Below, piece after piece: positions 8,958-17,622 of a stretch of 59,371 nucleotides of DNA. The DNA comes from Lachnospiraceae bacterium. GTDB taxonomy: Bacteria > Bacillota > Clostridia > Lachnospirales > Lachnospiraceae. Below the pieces are notes generated by a model. The model did not search any database. It was not told the DNA's origin and saw nothing but the letters and a program-made list of their open reading frames with translations. The stretch spans positions 1 to 59,371 of the forward strand of contig JAGAQJ010000075.1 of the NCBI GenBank assembly GCA_017622845.1. The letters are read 5' to 3'. Position numbers and translations under genes: made by a program. Within the stretch, counting starts at the first letter, position 1. Each line of letters begins with the position of its first letter.

Positions 8958-8990
8958 AAAAGGGTCCGGTCCATAAGACCGGACCCTTAA
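8958..8990 (-). terminator. Terminator between gap and pgk
   Basis: AAGGGTCCGGTC and GACCGGACCCTT form a perfect 12-base stem with a five-base loop, followed on the minus strand by a short T stretch. It ends the gap transcript and may allow partial read-through into pgk. Confidence 0.85.
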
Positions 8991-9010
8991 AAGGTCTTTT
9001 AATTAACAAA

Positions 9011-10024
9011 TTAAGCTAACTCTGAGAAGTACTTAATTGTACGAACCATCTGAGATGTGTAGCTGTTCTCGTTATCATACCAGGATACAACCTGTACCTG
9101 TGTATTGCCGTCTTCCATAGGAGCTACCATTGTCTGTGTAGCATCGAACAATGAACCATATGTCATACCGATAACGTCTGAAGAAACAATCTCATCTGTG
9201 TTGTAGCCGTAAGACTCTGTCTGAGCTGCCTTCATAGCATCGTTGATCTGCTCCTTTGTAACCTGTCCCTTAACAACTGCTACTAAGATTGTAGTAGAAC
9301 CTGTAGGGGTCGGTACACGCTGTGCAGAACCGATTAACTTGCCGTTTAACTCAGGAATAACTAAGCCGATAGCCTTAGCTGCACCTGTTGAGTTCGGAAC
9401 GATATTCTGAGCGCCTGCTCTTGATCTTCTCTTGTCGCCCTTTCTCTGAGGTCCGTCAAGAATCATCTGATCACCTGTGTATGCATGAACAGTTGTCATG
9501 ATACCAGACTGGATAGGAGCCAAATCATTAAGAGCCTTAGCCATAGGCGCTAAGCAGTTTGTTGTACAAGAAGCTGCTGAAATAACTGTATCAGAAGCCT
9601 TCAATGTCTTATGGTTTACATTGTAAACGATTGTAGGAAGGTCATTTCCTGCAGGTGCAGAGATAACAACCTTGCGAGCGCCTGCTGTGATATGAGCAGA
9701 AGCCTTTTCCTTTGATGTATAGAAGCCTGTACACTCAAGAACTACGTCTACCTTTAACTCGCCCCAAGGAAGCTTGGAAGCATCAGCCTCTTTGTAGATT
9801 GTAATCTTCTTGCCGTTCACTGTGATAGAATCCTCGCCGGCTTCTACCTTGTCAGCATACTTATATCTGCCCTGAGCTGTATCATACTTTAATAAATGAG
9901 CAAGCATATCAGGACTTGTTAAATCGTTGATTGCTACTACTTCATATCCCTCTGCATCGAACATCTGTCTGAATGCAAGACGACCAATACGGCCAAAACC
10001 ATTGATTGCTACTCTTACTGCCAT
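9011..10024 (-). CDS. gap: Glyceraldehyde-3-phosphate dehydrogenase, type I
   Basis: A 337-residue NAD-linked glycolytic enzyme. The N-terminal G-F-G-R-I-G-R Rossmann motif, the catalytic S-A-S-C-T-T-N-C and the C-terminal W-Y-D-N-E are complete. It makes 1,3-bisphosphoglycerate, the substrate of the next gene, pgk. Its leader is AT-rich with AGGAGGAAAA before the ATG. The strong hairpin after it suggests that it can be expressed at a higher level than pgk and tpiA. No CggR-type regulator gene is present upstream. Confidence 0.98.
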   Translation of the reverse strand: MAVRVAINGFGRIGRLAFRQMFDAEGYEVVAINDLTSPDMLAHLLKYDTAQGRYKYADKVEAGEDSITVNGKKITIYKEADASKLPWGELKVDVVLECTGFYTSKEKASAHITAGARKVVISAPAGNDLPTIVYNVNHKTLKASDTVISAASCTTNCLAPMAKALNDLAPIQSGIMTTVHAYTGDQMILDGPQRKGDKRRSRAGAQNIVPNSTGAAKAIGLVIPELNGKLIGSAQRVPTPTGSTTILVAVVKGQVTKEQINDAMKAAQTESYGYNTDEIVSSDVIGMTYGSLFDATQTMVAPMEDGNTQVQVVSWYDNENSYTSQMVRTIKYFSELA

Positions 10025-10247
10025 GTTGTTTTCCTCCTAAAATAAAATAGATAATATTATTTTATCATCTTTATCTTGTCCAATTCAAGTACACTGGTAT
10101 GCCTTTGTGTAACATGATTGACAAAATTTTATCAGCAATTTCATTCTACCTAATTATGCTGCAAAATTCAAGTCATATTTTGAAAAAATCAAAAAAACTT
10201 ATCACGAAATAGTTACAAACAAATAATTCAAATAGCGGAACACATTT

Positions 10248-10276
10248 TTGTATGTTTATTTTCCATTTTTTATGAT
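10248..10276 (+). promoter_or_regulatory. Promoter of the hisJ-like gene
   Basis: TTGTAT (10248-10253), a 17-base spacer and TATGAT (10271-10276) give a good sigma-A match, about 43 bases before the ATG. Confidence 0.65.
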
Positions 10277-10294
10277 AAGCTTAATAATAAATTT

Positions 10295-10316
10295 ATGATA
10301 TTGGAAGGAGGATTTT
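10295..10316 (+). promoter_or_regulatory. Ribosome binding site deciding the hisJ-like start
   Basis: GGAAGGAGG lies just upstream of the ATG at 10319. The frame is open from 10295, but that upstream ATG has no ribosome binding site, so 10319 is preferred. Confidence 0.7.
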
Positions 10317-10318
10317 CC

Positions 10319-11134
10319 ATGGCTGTCAAAGCGGATTTCCATATGCACTCTGCATTTTCAGGCGACAGCGACGCTCCGATGGAGGAAATGATAAAAAAAG
10401 CGATTTCTCTTGGTCTTTCCCACATCTGTCTGACCGAGCACTGCGACCCTGATTACGTATATCTTCCGGGGGAGGAGGGTATGTTTGAGTTAAATACTGA
10501 CTCTTATCTGTATGAGCTTCTAAAGCTCCGGCAGAAATACCAGGACTCCATCTATGTCGGCTTTGGCGTCGAGCTTGGGCTGCAGCCTCATTTAAAACGG
10601 CAGCTGGCCGCCTACGCCAAGTCACAGGCGTTTGACTTTATCATCGGTTCCTCACACCTCTGCAACCGTAAGGACCCCTACTATCCTGCATTTTTTGAAG
10701 GGCGCAGCGAAGATGAGGCGCATCAGGAGTATTTTGAATCGGTTCTTGAATGCATCAGGACTCTGCCTTATTTTGATGTATACGGTCATCTTGATTATGT
10801 CGTACGCTACGGTCCAACCAAAAATTCCGGCTATACCTATGCAAAGCACGCCGATGTATTTGACCGGATTTTGATGCATTTAATTGAAGAGGAAAAAGGA
10901 ATTGAGCTGAACACAGGAGGCTTTCGGAGCGGACTTGGACAGCCGAACCCATGCATTGATGTCTTAAAGCGTTATCATGAGCTTGGCGGTGAAATCATCA
11001 CAATAGGCTCCGATGCGCATACCCCCGCTGATATTGCTTCGAATTTTGATAAAGCCTCTGACATATTGAAGGCATGCGGCTTCAAATACTATTGTATATT
11101 CCAGTCACGCATGCCCGAATATTTCAAGATTTAA
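10319..11134 (+). CDS. hisJ: PHP-domain phosphatase, histidinol-phosphatase (HisJ) family
   Basis: A 271-residue PHP-fold metal-dependent phosphoesterase. The D-F-H-M-H-S motif near residue 6, L-T-E-H-C-D-P near residue 41, G-S-S-H near residue 108, Y-G-H-L-D-Y near residue 150 and G-S-D-A-H near residue 234 supply metal ligands. The pattern matches the HisJ family, which dephosphorylates histidinol phosphate in histidine synthesis. No other his biosynthesis gene is nearby, so a different PHP substrate is possible. It is transcribed alone and converges on mnmA. Confidence 0.8.
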   Translation: MAVKADFHMHSAFSGDSDAPMEEMIKKAISLGLSHICLTEHCDPDYVYLPGEEGMFELNTDSYLYELLKLRQKYQDSIYVGFGVELGLQPHLKRQLAAYAKSQAFDFIIGSSHLCNRKDPYYPAFFEGRSEDEAHQEYFESVLECIRTLPYFDVYGHLDYVVRYGPTKNSGYTYAKHADVFDRILMHLIEEEKGIELNTGGFRSGLGQPNPCIDVLKRYHELGGEIITIGSDAHTPADIASNFDKASDILKACGFKYYCIFQSRMPEYFKI

Positions 11135-11168
11135 GGCAAATTTTCCCTTTCAAACAATTCTGTTACAT

Positions 11169-12248
11169 TCAGCGGATAATTGTTCCGCCGCCAAAAACAT
11201 AATCATCACGGTAAAACACCACTGCCTGTCCGGGCGTAACGGCCCTGACAGGTTCTTTAAAAGTACATTTTACCTGCCCATTGTGCATCTTCTGTATGAC
11301 GCACGGAGCGCCTGCATGGGAATAACGTATCTTTGCCAGAACCTCCACAGGCTCCGCAATATCCTCAACTGCCATAAAGTTCAAGTCGCCGCACACAAGC
11401 GAATCTGCCAATACCTCGTCTGCCTCACCGATAACAACCTCATTGGCTTCCGGCCTGATTTCTGTCACAAACACCGGATGTCCCATTGCAAGGTTCAATC
11501 CTTTCCTCTGCCCTATTGTATAGTGAATAATTCCTTTATGTTTTCCGAGAATCTCACCTTCCGCAGTCACAAAATTCCCCACGCCCGGCACCCGGTCTCC
11601 TGCCTCATGCTCCACTACTGATGCATAATCATTATCCGGCACAAAGCAGATATCCTGACTGTCCGGCTTTGAAGCGACAGAAAGCCCAAGCTCTCCGGCA
11701 AGCTCTCTGACTGCCTCCTTTTCAAAATCTCCTACCGGCATCAGCGTATGGGAAAGCTGGTACTGCGTGAGGTTGTAAAGGGCATAAGTCTGATCCTTTT
11801 TGGCTGTTACGGAATTGCGTATGACATATCTCCCGTTTGGCAGCTGCATAATTCGTGCATAGTGTCCCGTTGCAATGTAATCAGCGCCCAAGTCCATGCT
11901 TCGTTTCAAGAGCGCCTCCCATTTTACATACCGGTTGCAGAGAATACAGGGATTGGGCGTTCTGCCGTGCAGATAGTCCTCGACAAATGGATGAATGACA
12001 CAGCTTCGAAACTCCTTTTTAAAATTCAGAACATAATATGGAATGTCCAGCTGCTGCGCTACGCGTCTTGCGTCATCTACTGCACTCAGCCCACAGCAGC
12101 CCCCGTTCTGCTCTGCTGCATATCGGTCTTCCTCCTGCCATATCTGCATCGTTACACCAATCACATCATATCCCTGCTTTTTGAGCAGATACGCCGCAAC
12201 TGACGAATCCACTCCGCCTGACATTCCCACAACTACCTTTTTTCCCAT
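11169..12248 (-). CDS. mnmA: tRNA-uridine 2-sulfurtransferase
   Basis: A 359-residue enzyme that thiolates U34 of Glu, Gln and Lys tRNAs. It has the PP-loop ATP motif [10 protein letters not shown] at its N-terminus, the catalytic cysteine in T-P-N-P-C-I-L-C-N near residue 100, D-Q-T-Y-A-L-Y and the second cysteine in D-I-C-F-V-P. The start chosen is the ATG at 12248, because homologues begin just before the PP-loop. The frame stays open 59 codons further, to 12425, and that extension has no recognisable domain. Ribosome binding sites are weak at both starts. Confidence 0.93.
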   Translation of the reverse strand: MGKKVVVGMSGGVDSSVAAYLLKKQGYDVIGVTMQIWQEEDRYAAEQNGGCCGLSAVDDARRVAQQLDIPYYVLNFKKEFRSCVIHPFVEDYLHGRTPNPCILCNRYVKWEALLKRSMDLGADYIATGHYARIMQLPNGRYVIRNSVTAKKDQTYALYNLTQYQLSHTLMPVGDFEKEAVRELAGELGLSVASKPDSQDICFVPDNDYASVVEHEAGDRVPGVGNFVTAEGEILGKHKGIIHYTIGQRKGLNLAMGHPVFVTEIRPEANEVVIGEADEVLADSLVCGDLNFMAVEDIAEPVEVLAKIRYSHAGAPCVIQKMHNGQVKCTFKEPVRAVTPGQAVVFYRDDYVFGGGTIIR

Positions 12249-12492
12249 AAGCGCTGCACCTTTCCGCAGCAGTTTATCCTTGCCAGGCTGCTGCGCCTTT
12301 CCAGTCATAATACTATGATATCCTGTTTCATCCGTTTCTTTCAGAAATAACGCATGAACGTGTGTTTCATCATAACATCCTGTCAGGAACCTGTCAATGA
12401 CCAGAGAGAACATTCCTTCCCTCATGGCTTCCTGTCATATTTCTCAGAACATACCATAAAATGTATAGATAGAATTGAGCGGAGCATTTCAC

Positions 12493-13866
12493 ATGTTAAA
12501 TCAGTCAACTACTGCTGCTAAAAGCAGCATCCGCAGTTATCTAAATCCTGCTTACCTCAAAAATCCTATTATTATAGGCACATTTTTTTTAACTGCTGCC
12601 GGCATCATCACCAAATTTATTGGATTTTTTTACCGTATTTTTTTATCGAGAATCTTTAACGAGGAAGGTCTTGGCATTTTAGGTCTTATAAGTCCTGTTA
12701 TGATGCTGGTGCATTCCATATGCGCTGCCGGCATCCAAAATGCTGTCACGCGCTTTGTCGCTGCCTCTAAAAAAGAAAAAACTGCAGAAGCCTACGGTTT
12801 TCTTTTTACGGGAATCGCAATTTCCGTTTTCCTGTCAGGCGCTATGGCTTATATTGTCTTTCAGCAGGCTCCTTTTATTGCAGTCCGCCTGATCGGCGAG
12901 CGGCGGTGCATTCCGCTGCTGCGTATCAGTTCCTTATCGTTTCCTCTTGCAACGATTCATTCCTGCATGAACGGCTTTTTCTATGGTCAAAAGCGTGCTT
13001 TCGTCCCTGCTATATCCATGATTATAGAACAATCGTTCCGCGTATTCACTGTATATGCGCTGTATAAGCTTTCTGTCGAGGCGGGCGCAAATGTTTCCTT
13101 GTCTTATATCTGTATCGGCATGCTTGTCGGTGAATTTTCTTCCGCTTTTTTCTCATGCTTTATGCTCGCACTCCGGCCGGGAAGCAAAAATGTCTCCATC
13201 CATAAGTCCATTTCATACAGGAAAGGCATTTCCATTCTGTCCTTAGCGCTTCCTATCAGCCTGAATAAAATCTGCATCAGCCTGATATCCAGTGTCGAAA
13301 CAATACAATTGCCTAAAAAGCTTATTGCCAGCGGTCTTAGTTCCTCCGCTGCTCTTTCTGTATATGGCGTATTCTCCGGAATGGCATTTCCGCTTATTAT
13401 GTTTCCAAGCGCCCTCACATCGTCCATATCCTCGCTGCTTCTTCCCTCCGTTTCCGAAGCGCAGGCGCAAGGCGATACAAGACGCATACGCAAAACCATC
13501 TGTCTGACGGTCGGCTTTTGTTTTCTGCTCGGCGTATTCTGTCTGCTGTTTTTCTTTCTTTTTGCAGACTTAATCGGCAAAATACTGTTTGACAGTACTG
13601 TTGCTGCCGGTCAGATTCGCGCGCTTTCCTTTGTCTGCCCTTTTTTGTATATTTCCGGAGCGCTGTGCAGTATTCTCCATGGTCTGGGCAAAACAGGTAT
13701 TACCTTTCTTTTTAACGTGATAAGCTTACTGCTGAGACTGGGCTTTGTATATTTCGCAGTGCCCTCCGCAGGCTTTTCCGGCTATATTTACGGCATCCTT
13801 TGCAGTCAGATATTCTTTGATTTTCTAATTATTCTTGCTTTAAAACGCTATATCATTTATAATTAG
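12493..13866 (+). CDS. Polysaccharide/lipid flippase, SpoVB-like (MOP superfamily)
   Basis: A 457-residue membrane protein with about twelve to fourteen predicted helices, opening I-I-I-G-T-F-F-L-T-A-A-G-I-I-T-K-F-I-G-F and F-Y-R-I-F-L-S-R, which is typical of the SpoVB/YabM branch. Members move lipid-linked precursors across the membrane; SpoVB is needed for spore cortex synthesis. The frame opens at 12475, but the ATG at 12493 follows GCGGAG at good spacing. It is divergent from mnmA. Assignment to SpoVB itself rather than a general oligosaccharide flippase is uncertain. Confidence 0.8.
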   Translation: MLNQSTTAAKSSIRSYLNPAYLKNPIIIGTFFLTAAGIITKFIGFFYRIFLSRIFNEEGLGILGLISPVMMLVHSICAAGIQNAVTRFVAASKKEKTAEAYGFLFTGIAISVFLSGAMAYIVFQQAPFIAVRLIGERRCIPLLRISSLSFPLATIHSCMNGFFYGQKRAFVPAISMIIEQSFRVFTVYALYKLSVEAGANVSLSYICIGMLVGEFSSAFFSCFMLALRPGSKNVSIHKSISYRKGISILSLALPISLNKICISLISSVETIQLPKKLIASGLSSSAALSVYGVFSGMAFPLIMFPSALTSSISSLLLPSVSEAQAQGDTRRIRKTICLTVGFCFLLGVFCLLFFFLFADLIGKILFDSTVAAGQIRALSFVCPFLYISGALCSILHGLGKTGITFLFNVISLLLRLGFVYFAVPSAGFSGYIYGILCSQIFFDFLIILALKRYIIYN

Positions 13867-13955
13867 AATGTTTGCAATAATTCAAAAAGCACAAAAAGTA
13901 TTCATAAAAAGCATGAAGAACCAATCTCATGTTTTTTGCCGAAAGGAGTCTAAAG

Positions 13956-14984
13956 ATGAGCTTTGAATTCATAAAAAAATTACCAACTCCTGACCAAATC
14001 AGGGCGGAATATCCTGTTCCTGATGCCATGCAGGAGTTAAAGAAAAAAAGAGACCTTGAGATCAGCGATGTACTAACCGGTAAATCGGACAAGTTTCTAG
14101 TCATAATAGGACCTTGCTCCGCTGACAATGAAGACGCCGTATGTGAATATGTCTCAAGGCTTGCCAGGGTAAACGAAAAAGTAAGCGACAAGCTGATTAT
14201 CATTCCGAGAATTTATACAAACAAGCCAAGAACCACGGGAGACGGCTACAAGGGAATTGTGCACCAGCCCGATCCGGAGAAGGGTACTGACTTTTTGAAG
14301 GGCATTATTGCTATGAGAAAAATGCAGCTTCGTGCCATGAGCGAATCAGAGCTTACTGCTGCGGACGAGATGCTGTATCCGGAAAACTGGGGATATGTAT
14401 CCGATATTCTTTCCTATGTGGCTATTGGCGCACGCTCTGTAGAGGATCAGCAGCACCGTCTGGTAGTGAGCGGATTTGACGTGCCTGCCGGAATGAAAAA
14501 TCCTACCAGCGGCGACCTGAGCGTTATGCTGAATTCCGTGTATGCGGCACAGCACCCTCATCCTTTTATCTACCGCGGCTGGGAGGTTAACACGACCGGG
14601 AATCCGCTTGCACACACGATTTTGCGCGGCGCTGTCAATAAGCATGGAAACAGTATACCAAACTATCACTATGAGGACCTTGTTCTGTTGCTTGAAAAGT
14701 ACAATGAACGCGATCTTGTCAATCCCGCCTGCATTGTTGACGCCAACCACAGCAACTCCAACAAGCAGTTCAAGGAGCAGATTCGCATTGTCAACGAAGT
14801 AATGCATTCGCGCAGGCATAACAGCGACCTTGCCAAGCTTGTAAAGGGGGTCATGGTCGAGAGCTACATCAAAGAAGGCAGCCAGAAAATCGGCGAGCAT
14901 ATCTACGGCAAATCCATCACAGACCCATGTCTTGGCTGGAAGGATACGGAAGACCTGATTTTTAGAATTGCTGACTTTGTATAA
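13956..14984 (+). CDS. aroF: 3-deoxy-7-phosphoheptulonate synthase, class I (AroF/G/H type)
   Basis: A 342-residue DAHP synthase that condenses phosphoenolpyruvate and erythrose 4-phosphate, the first step of the shikimate pathway. The G-P-C-S-A motif holds a metal cysteine; P-R-I-Y-T-N-K-P-R-T-T and the C-terminal D-A-N-H-S-N-S-N-K motif are complete. The ATG at 13956 follows AAAGGAG; an upstream in-frame ATG at 13929 lacks a site. Which aromatic amino acid inhibits it cannot be read from sequence. It has no aro neighbours here. Confidence 0.93.
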   Translation: MSFEFIKKLPTPDQIRAEYPVPDAMQELKKKRDLEISDVLTGKSDKFLVIIGPCSADNEDAVCEYVSRLARVNEKVSDKLIIIPRIYTNKPRTTGDGYKGIVHQPDPEKGTDFLKGIIAMRKMQLRAMSESELTAADEMLYPENWGYVSDILSYVAIGARSVEDQQHRLVVSGFDVPAGMKNPTSGDLSVMLNSVYAAQHPHPFIYRGWEVNTTGNPLAHTILRGAVNKHGNSIPNYHYEDLVLLLEKYNERDLVNPACIVDANHSNSNKQFKEQIRIVNEVMHSRRHNSDLAKLVKGVMVESYIKEGSQKIGEHIYGKSITDPCLGWKDTEDLIFRIADFV

Positions 14985-14996
14985 ATAAGCGCATAT

Positions 14997-15032
14997 AAAA
15001 AATCCACCCTTTCCCAAAAGAGTGGATTTTTT
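14997..15032. terminator. Bidirectional terminator between aroF and xerD
   Basis: AAAAATCCAC and GTGGATTTTT form a stem with an inner CTTT/AAAG pairing, with A and T tracts on either side. The flanking genes converge. Confidence 0.85.
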
Positions 15033-15041
15033 ACTGCAATT

Positions 15042-15926
15042 TTATCCTCTTGGATGCGCCTTGGCATACACTTCTCTAATGCGGTTGTGCGTCATTGCCG
15101 CATATACCTGTGTTGTAGAAATATCGGAATGTCCGAGCATTTCCTGCACACTTCTCAAATCTGCACCATTCTCCACCAAGTGTGCAGCAAATGAATGGCG
15201 GAGCGTATGCGGTGTAATGTCTGCCATGATGCCTGCCTTTTTGGCATAATACTTAATCAATTTCCAGAATCCCTGCCTGCTCATCGGCTGTCCCGAACAG
15301 TTCACAAACAGAATATCAGACTGCAAATCAAACAGCATTACATTGCGTGCTTTCTCAAGATAGTTTGTCATTGCTTTTTTGGCAGCAGCTCCGAACGGAA
15401 TCACTCTCTCTCTGCTGCCGTCCCTGCAGATAATAAAGCCCATCTGCATGTTTACATCGGAAACTTTTAGGGTAATCAGTTCCGTCACGCGGATTCCAGT
15501 CGCATATAAAAGCTCCAACATAGCTTTATCGCGAATTTCTTTGGGAGTATCTCCCTTTGGTTGTTCCAGAAGCCATATTACCTCTTCCGGCGTCAAAATC
15601 TCAGGCATTTTCTTTTCGATTTTTGGTGCTTTCAACCCATCTGATATATCTTTTTCTGCAATGCCCTCTTTGCACAGATAGTGAAAGAAAGCCTTTATAG
15701 AAGCAACATTTCTCGATATGGTTGCAGCAGCAAAGTGGTTTTCCCCTAAATACACAATATAGGATTCCAGTACCTCTGCCGTAATATCCTTCACGTCAGT
15801 GATACCCTTTTCTTCTAAATACTGGCGCAGCTTGCCTAAATCCCTCTTGTATGATAATTCAGTATTATTCGAAGTTTTCTTTATATTATGTAAATAAGAA
15901 ATAAAATCATTAATTTCTCTTTCCAT
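15042..15926 (-). CDS. xerD: Site-specific tyrosine recombinase XerD
   Basis: A 294-residue tyrosine recombinase that with XerC resolves chromosome dimers at dif. The N-terminal SAM-like core-binding domain covers about 1-90. Catalytic Arg146 (T-G-I-R-V-T-E-L), His240 and Arg243 (H-T-L-R-H), His266 (L-G-H) and the nucleophile Tyr275 are present. The usual G-K-G turn that carries the catalytic lysine reads C-R-D-G-S-R here. The locus order nudF-spoIIM-xerD matches other spore formers, which supports XerD over a phage integrase. It has its own promoter. Confidence 0.9.
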   Translation of the reverse strand: MEREINDFISYLHNIKKTSNNTELSYKRDLGKLRQYLEEKGITDVKDITAEVLESYIVYLGENHFAAATISRNVASIKAFFHYLCKEGIAEKDISDGLKAPKIEKKMPEILTPEEVIWLLEQPKGDTPKEIRDKAMLELLYATGIRVTELITLKVSDVNMQMGFIICRDGSRERVIPFGAAAKKAMTNYLEKARNVMLFDLQSDILFVNCSGQPMSRQGFWKLIKYYAKKAGIMADITPHTLRHSFAAHLVENGADLRSVQEMLGHSDISTTQVYAAMTHNRIREVYAKAHPRG

Positions 15927-15975
15927 AAATTTTGAAAAACCTCCTCATATATATTTACCCCTTATGCCTAGCTCT

Positions 15976-16004
15976 ATTATATATTGAATTTGACATAAAA
16001 TCAA
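15976..16004 (-). promoter_or_regulatory. Promoter of xerD
   Basis: On the minus strand TTGATT (15999-16004), a 17-base spacer and TATAAT (15976-15981) precede xerD by about 50 bases, so xerD need not rely on read-through from spoIIM. Confidence 0.7.
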
Positions 16005-16109
16005 ACATTTTTTCTGAAAATTTTAAATTATTTCAACTTATTTTTAGATTAATTCGTCCAAAAGCTTTATTTGTCTTAAATAATCAAATTTTTGCTGCTA
16101 TTAATATTT

Positions 16110-16802
16110 TCAGAAAAATAGAGCCATTTTTCTTATAATTTCAGGGTTCACATAGATTTCACACAGAACGCCGGTAATAAACAACAGCAGAATCAACAGA
16201 ATCTTCTTTAAATTTTCCATTTTTTTATGTCGCCCATTACTGCTTTCTGTAACCTCATTATGACAACATTTTGTGTTACTCAGCCAATATTTGTTAAAGA
16301 TAATCAAAAATACGGCCATGTAAAATACTCCATGCGGCAAAAACATGGAAAAAGTAAGAAATGCTCCCTTCAATCCATACTGATATACCAGAGAAAAAAT
16401 GATAAATCCTGCTTCAAATCCATACCAGCCTATGATGGAATACGCTAACAGCCCTCCGATTGTGCAGAGCGAACAGATAATACAGAACAAAAGCTGCCTG
16501 AATCTAAGCCCGAACACATATGCAAAAAAACCTGACTGGTCCACTTCAAAATTCTGAAGCTGCACCAGATGTTCTCTGTTCAAAAGACCTGCTGCACTAT
16601 TTTGAATACTCATATTCTGTCCTCTTGAAAAATAAAAAAACACCATGCCTATGCAGAACCCTGTCAAAAACACAAGCACTCTGCCATCAGGCATAGTATT
16701 TCCATAATATTTTCTTCGATAATCTATATAGGAAGCATTGTTGACCGAACTGTTTAACAGGTCTGTCCTGTCAATCTGTTCTTCGGTATGAAACATGTTC
16801 AT
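16110..16802 (-). CDS. spoIIM: Stage II sporulation protein M-like membrane protein
   Basis: A 230-residue protein with about five predicted membrane helices and a soluble N-terminus, the size of SpoIIM, the scaffold of the SpoIIDMP engulfment machine. The sequence G-F-E-A-G-F-I-I-F-S-L-V-Y-Q-Y-G-L-K-G and the F-L-P-H-G-V-F-Y segment fit the stage II sporulation M family, which has a conserved helix with P-H-G-x-x-E. Here the residue after the glycine is Val and no Glu follows. Position between nudF and xerD is as in Bacillus. The start ATG has only a weak site. Confidence 0.75.
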   Translation of the reverse strand: MNMFHTEEQIDRTDLLNSSVNNASYIDYRRKYYGNTMPDGRVLVFLTGFCIGMVFFYFSRGQNMSIQNSAAGLLNREHLVQLQNFEVDQSGFFAYVFGLRFRQLLFCIICSLCTIGGLLAYSIIGWYGFEAGFIIFSLVYQYGLKGAFLTFSMFLPHGVFYMAVFLIIFNKYWLSNTKCCHNEVTESSNGRHKKMENLKKILLILLLFITGVLCEIYVNPEIIRKMALFF

Positions 16803-16910
16803 CTGTCATTTCACCCATGCAGAAGCTATTTATCTAAACCTATGCAGTATCCCGCACATTTATTCTTAGCCGGTGAAATATATCGGCAGTGGCATCATAA
16901 GTGCATACTA

Positions 16911-17447
16911 CTATCCTACGTATTTATTCTTATATGCTAAAATTGCTGCAATTGTTTTTGAATCCTCTATCACACCTTCATAAATCATATGTTCGAGTTC
17001 TTCCAGCGTATAAAGCTCTACATTGACATATTCATCCTCGTCCAAATGCTGGCAGGTTCTTTTAAGATTTGTTGCAAGATAAATATCAATCTTTTCATTG
17101 CAGAAAGCAACTGTTGTTCGAATTGTTATCAGCTTCTCTATACTGCCGCACTTGTATCCCGTCTCCTCCTCCAGCTCTCTCGCAGCAGCATCTATCGTTG
17201 GTTCATTAGGGTTTAAGCCTCCGGCAGGTATCTCAATTGTATATCTGTCCAATGCATTTCGGTACTGCCTGACCATCACAAGTCTTCCGTCCTCTAGTAC
17301 CCCAACTGCCGCTGCCGCACCGTTATGGCCCACAAAATCCCACACGGCAGTTTTGCCATCCGGCAGTTGAACTGTATCCTTGTAGTATTTTGTAATCGCT
17401 CCCTCACACTGTAATTCTCTTTTTAATCTTTTTATTTCCTGATTCAT
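16911..17447 (-). CDS. nudF: ADP-ribose pyrophosphatase, NUDIX family
   Basis: A 178-residue NUDIX hydrolase. The NUDIX box begins G-G-L-N-P-N-E-P near residue 77 and ends R-E-L-E-E-E-T-G-Y, with all metal-binding glutamates. Overall layout matches the ADP-ribose diphosphatase branch, which cleaves ADP-ribose to AMP and ribose 5-phosphate. The ATG has a strong AAGGAG. Its start overlaps the stop of a 26-codon upstream frame. Synteny with spoIIM and xerD supports the nudF label. Confidence 0.9.
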   Translation of the reverse strand: MNQEIKRLKRELQCEGAITKYYKDTVQLPDGKTAVWDFVGHNGAAAAVGVLEDGRLVMVRQYRNALDRYTIEIPAGGLNPNEPTIDAAARELEEETGYKCGSIEKLITIRTTVAFCNEKIDIYLATNLKRTCQHLDEDEYVNVELYTLEELEHMIYEGVIEDSKTIAAILAYKNKYVG

Positions 17448-17524
17448 TGTAATAATCTCCTTCCTATCAATTTTTCTGATGCCAATCCATCACGCAGCAT
17501 AGTCTGTGCACCGGCACGATTCAT
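17444..17524 (-). CDS. Possible 26-codon upstream peptide overlapping the nudF start
   Basis: A short frame from ATG at 17524 to a TGA that overlaps the nudF ATG as ATGA. AAGGA lies seven bases before its start. The peptide is basic at the end (K-L-I-G-R-R-L-L-Q). It contains the nudF ribosome binding site near its 3' end, so translational coupling is conceivable. No homologue is recognised; it may be chance. Confidence 0.3.
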   Translation of the reverse strand: MNRAGAQTMLRDGLASEKLIGRRLLQ

Positions 17525-17555
17525 AAAAATATCCTTCTTTCCTAATGAAAGAAAA

Positions 17556-17610
17556 TAAAAAGCAGGGAATATTGAAAATGCTGTCTTCTCAATACTTTCC
17601 CCGCTTTTTA
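17556..17610 (-). terminator. Terminator after rny
   Basis: On the minus strand AAAAAGCGGGGAAAGTATTGA pairs imperfectly with TCAATATTCCCTGCTTTTT (shown as two arms of about 20 bases), followed by T residues. It lies 10 bases beyond the rny stop. Confidence 0.8.
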
Positions 17611-17622
17611 TATCATGCAAAA

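Noticed and set aside
12249-12425. 59-codon N-terminal extension of mnmA
   Set aside because: The frame is open, but it has no recognisable domain, no better ribosome binding site, and known MnmA proteins begin just before the PP-loop.
14346-15017. 223-codon minus-strand frame over aroF
   Set aside because: It lies antisense within a well-supported DAHP synthase gene and lacks any recognisable domain; a shadow frame.
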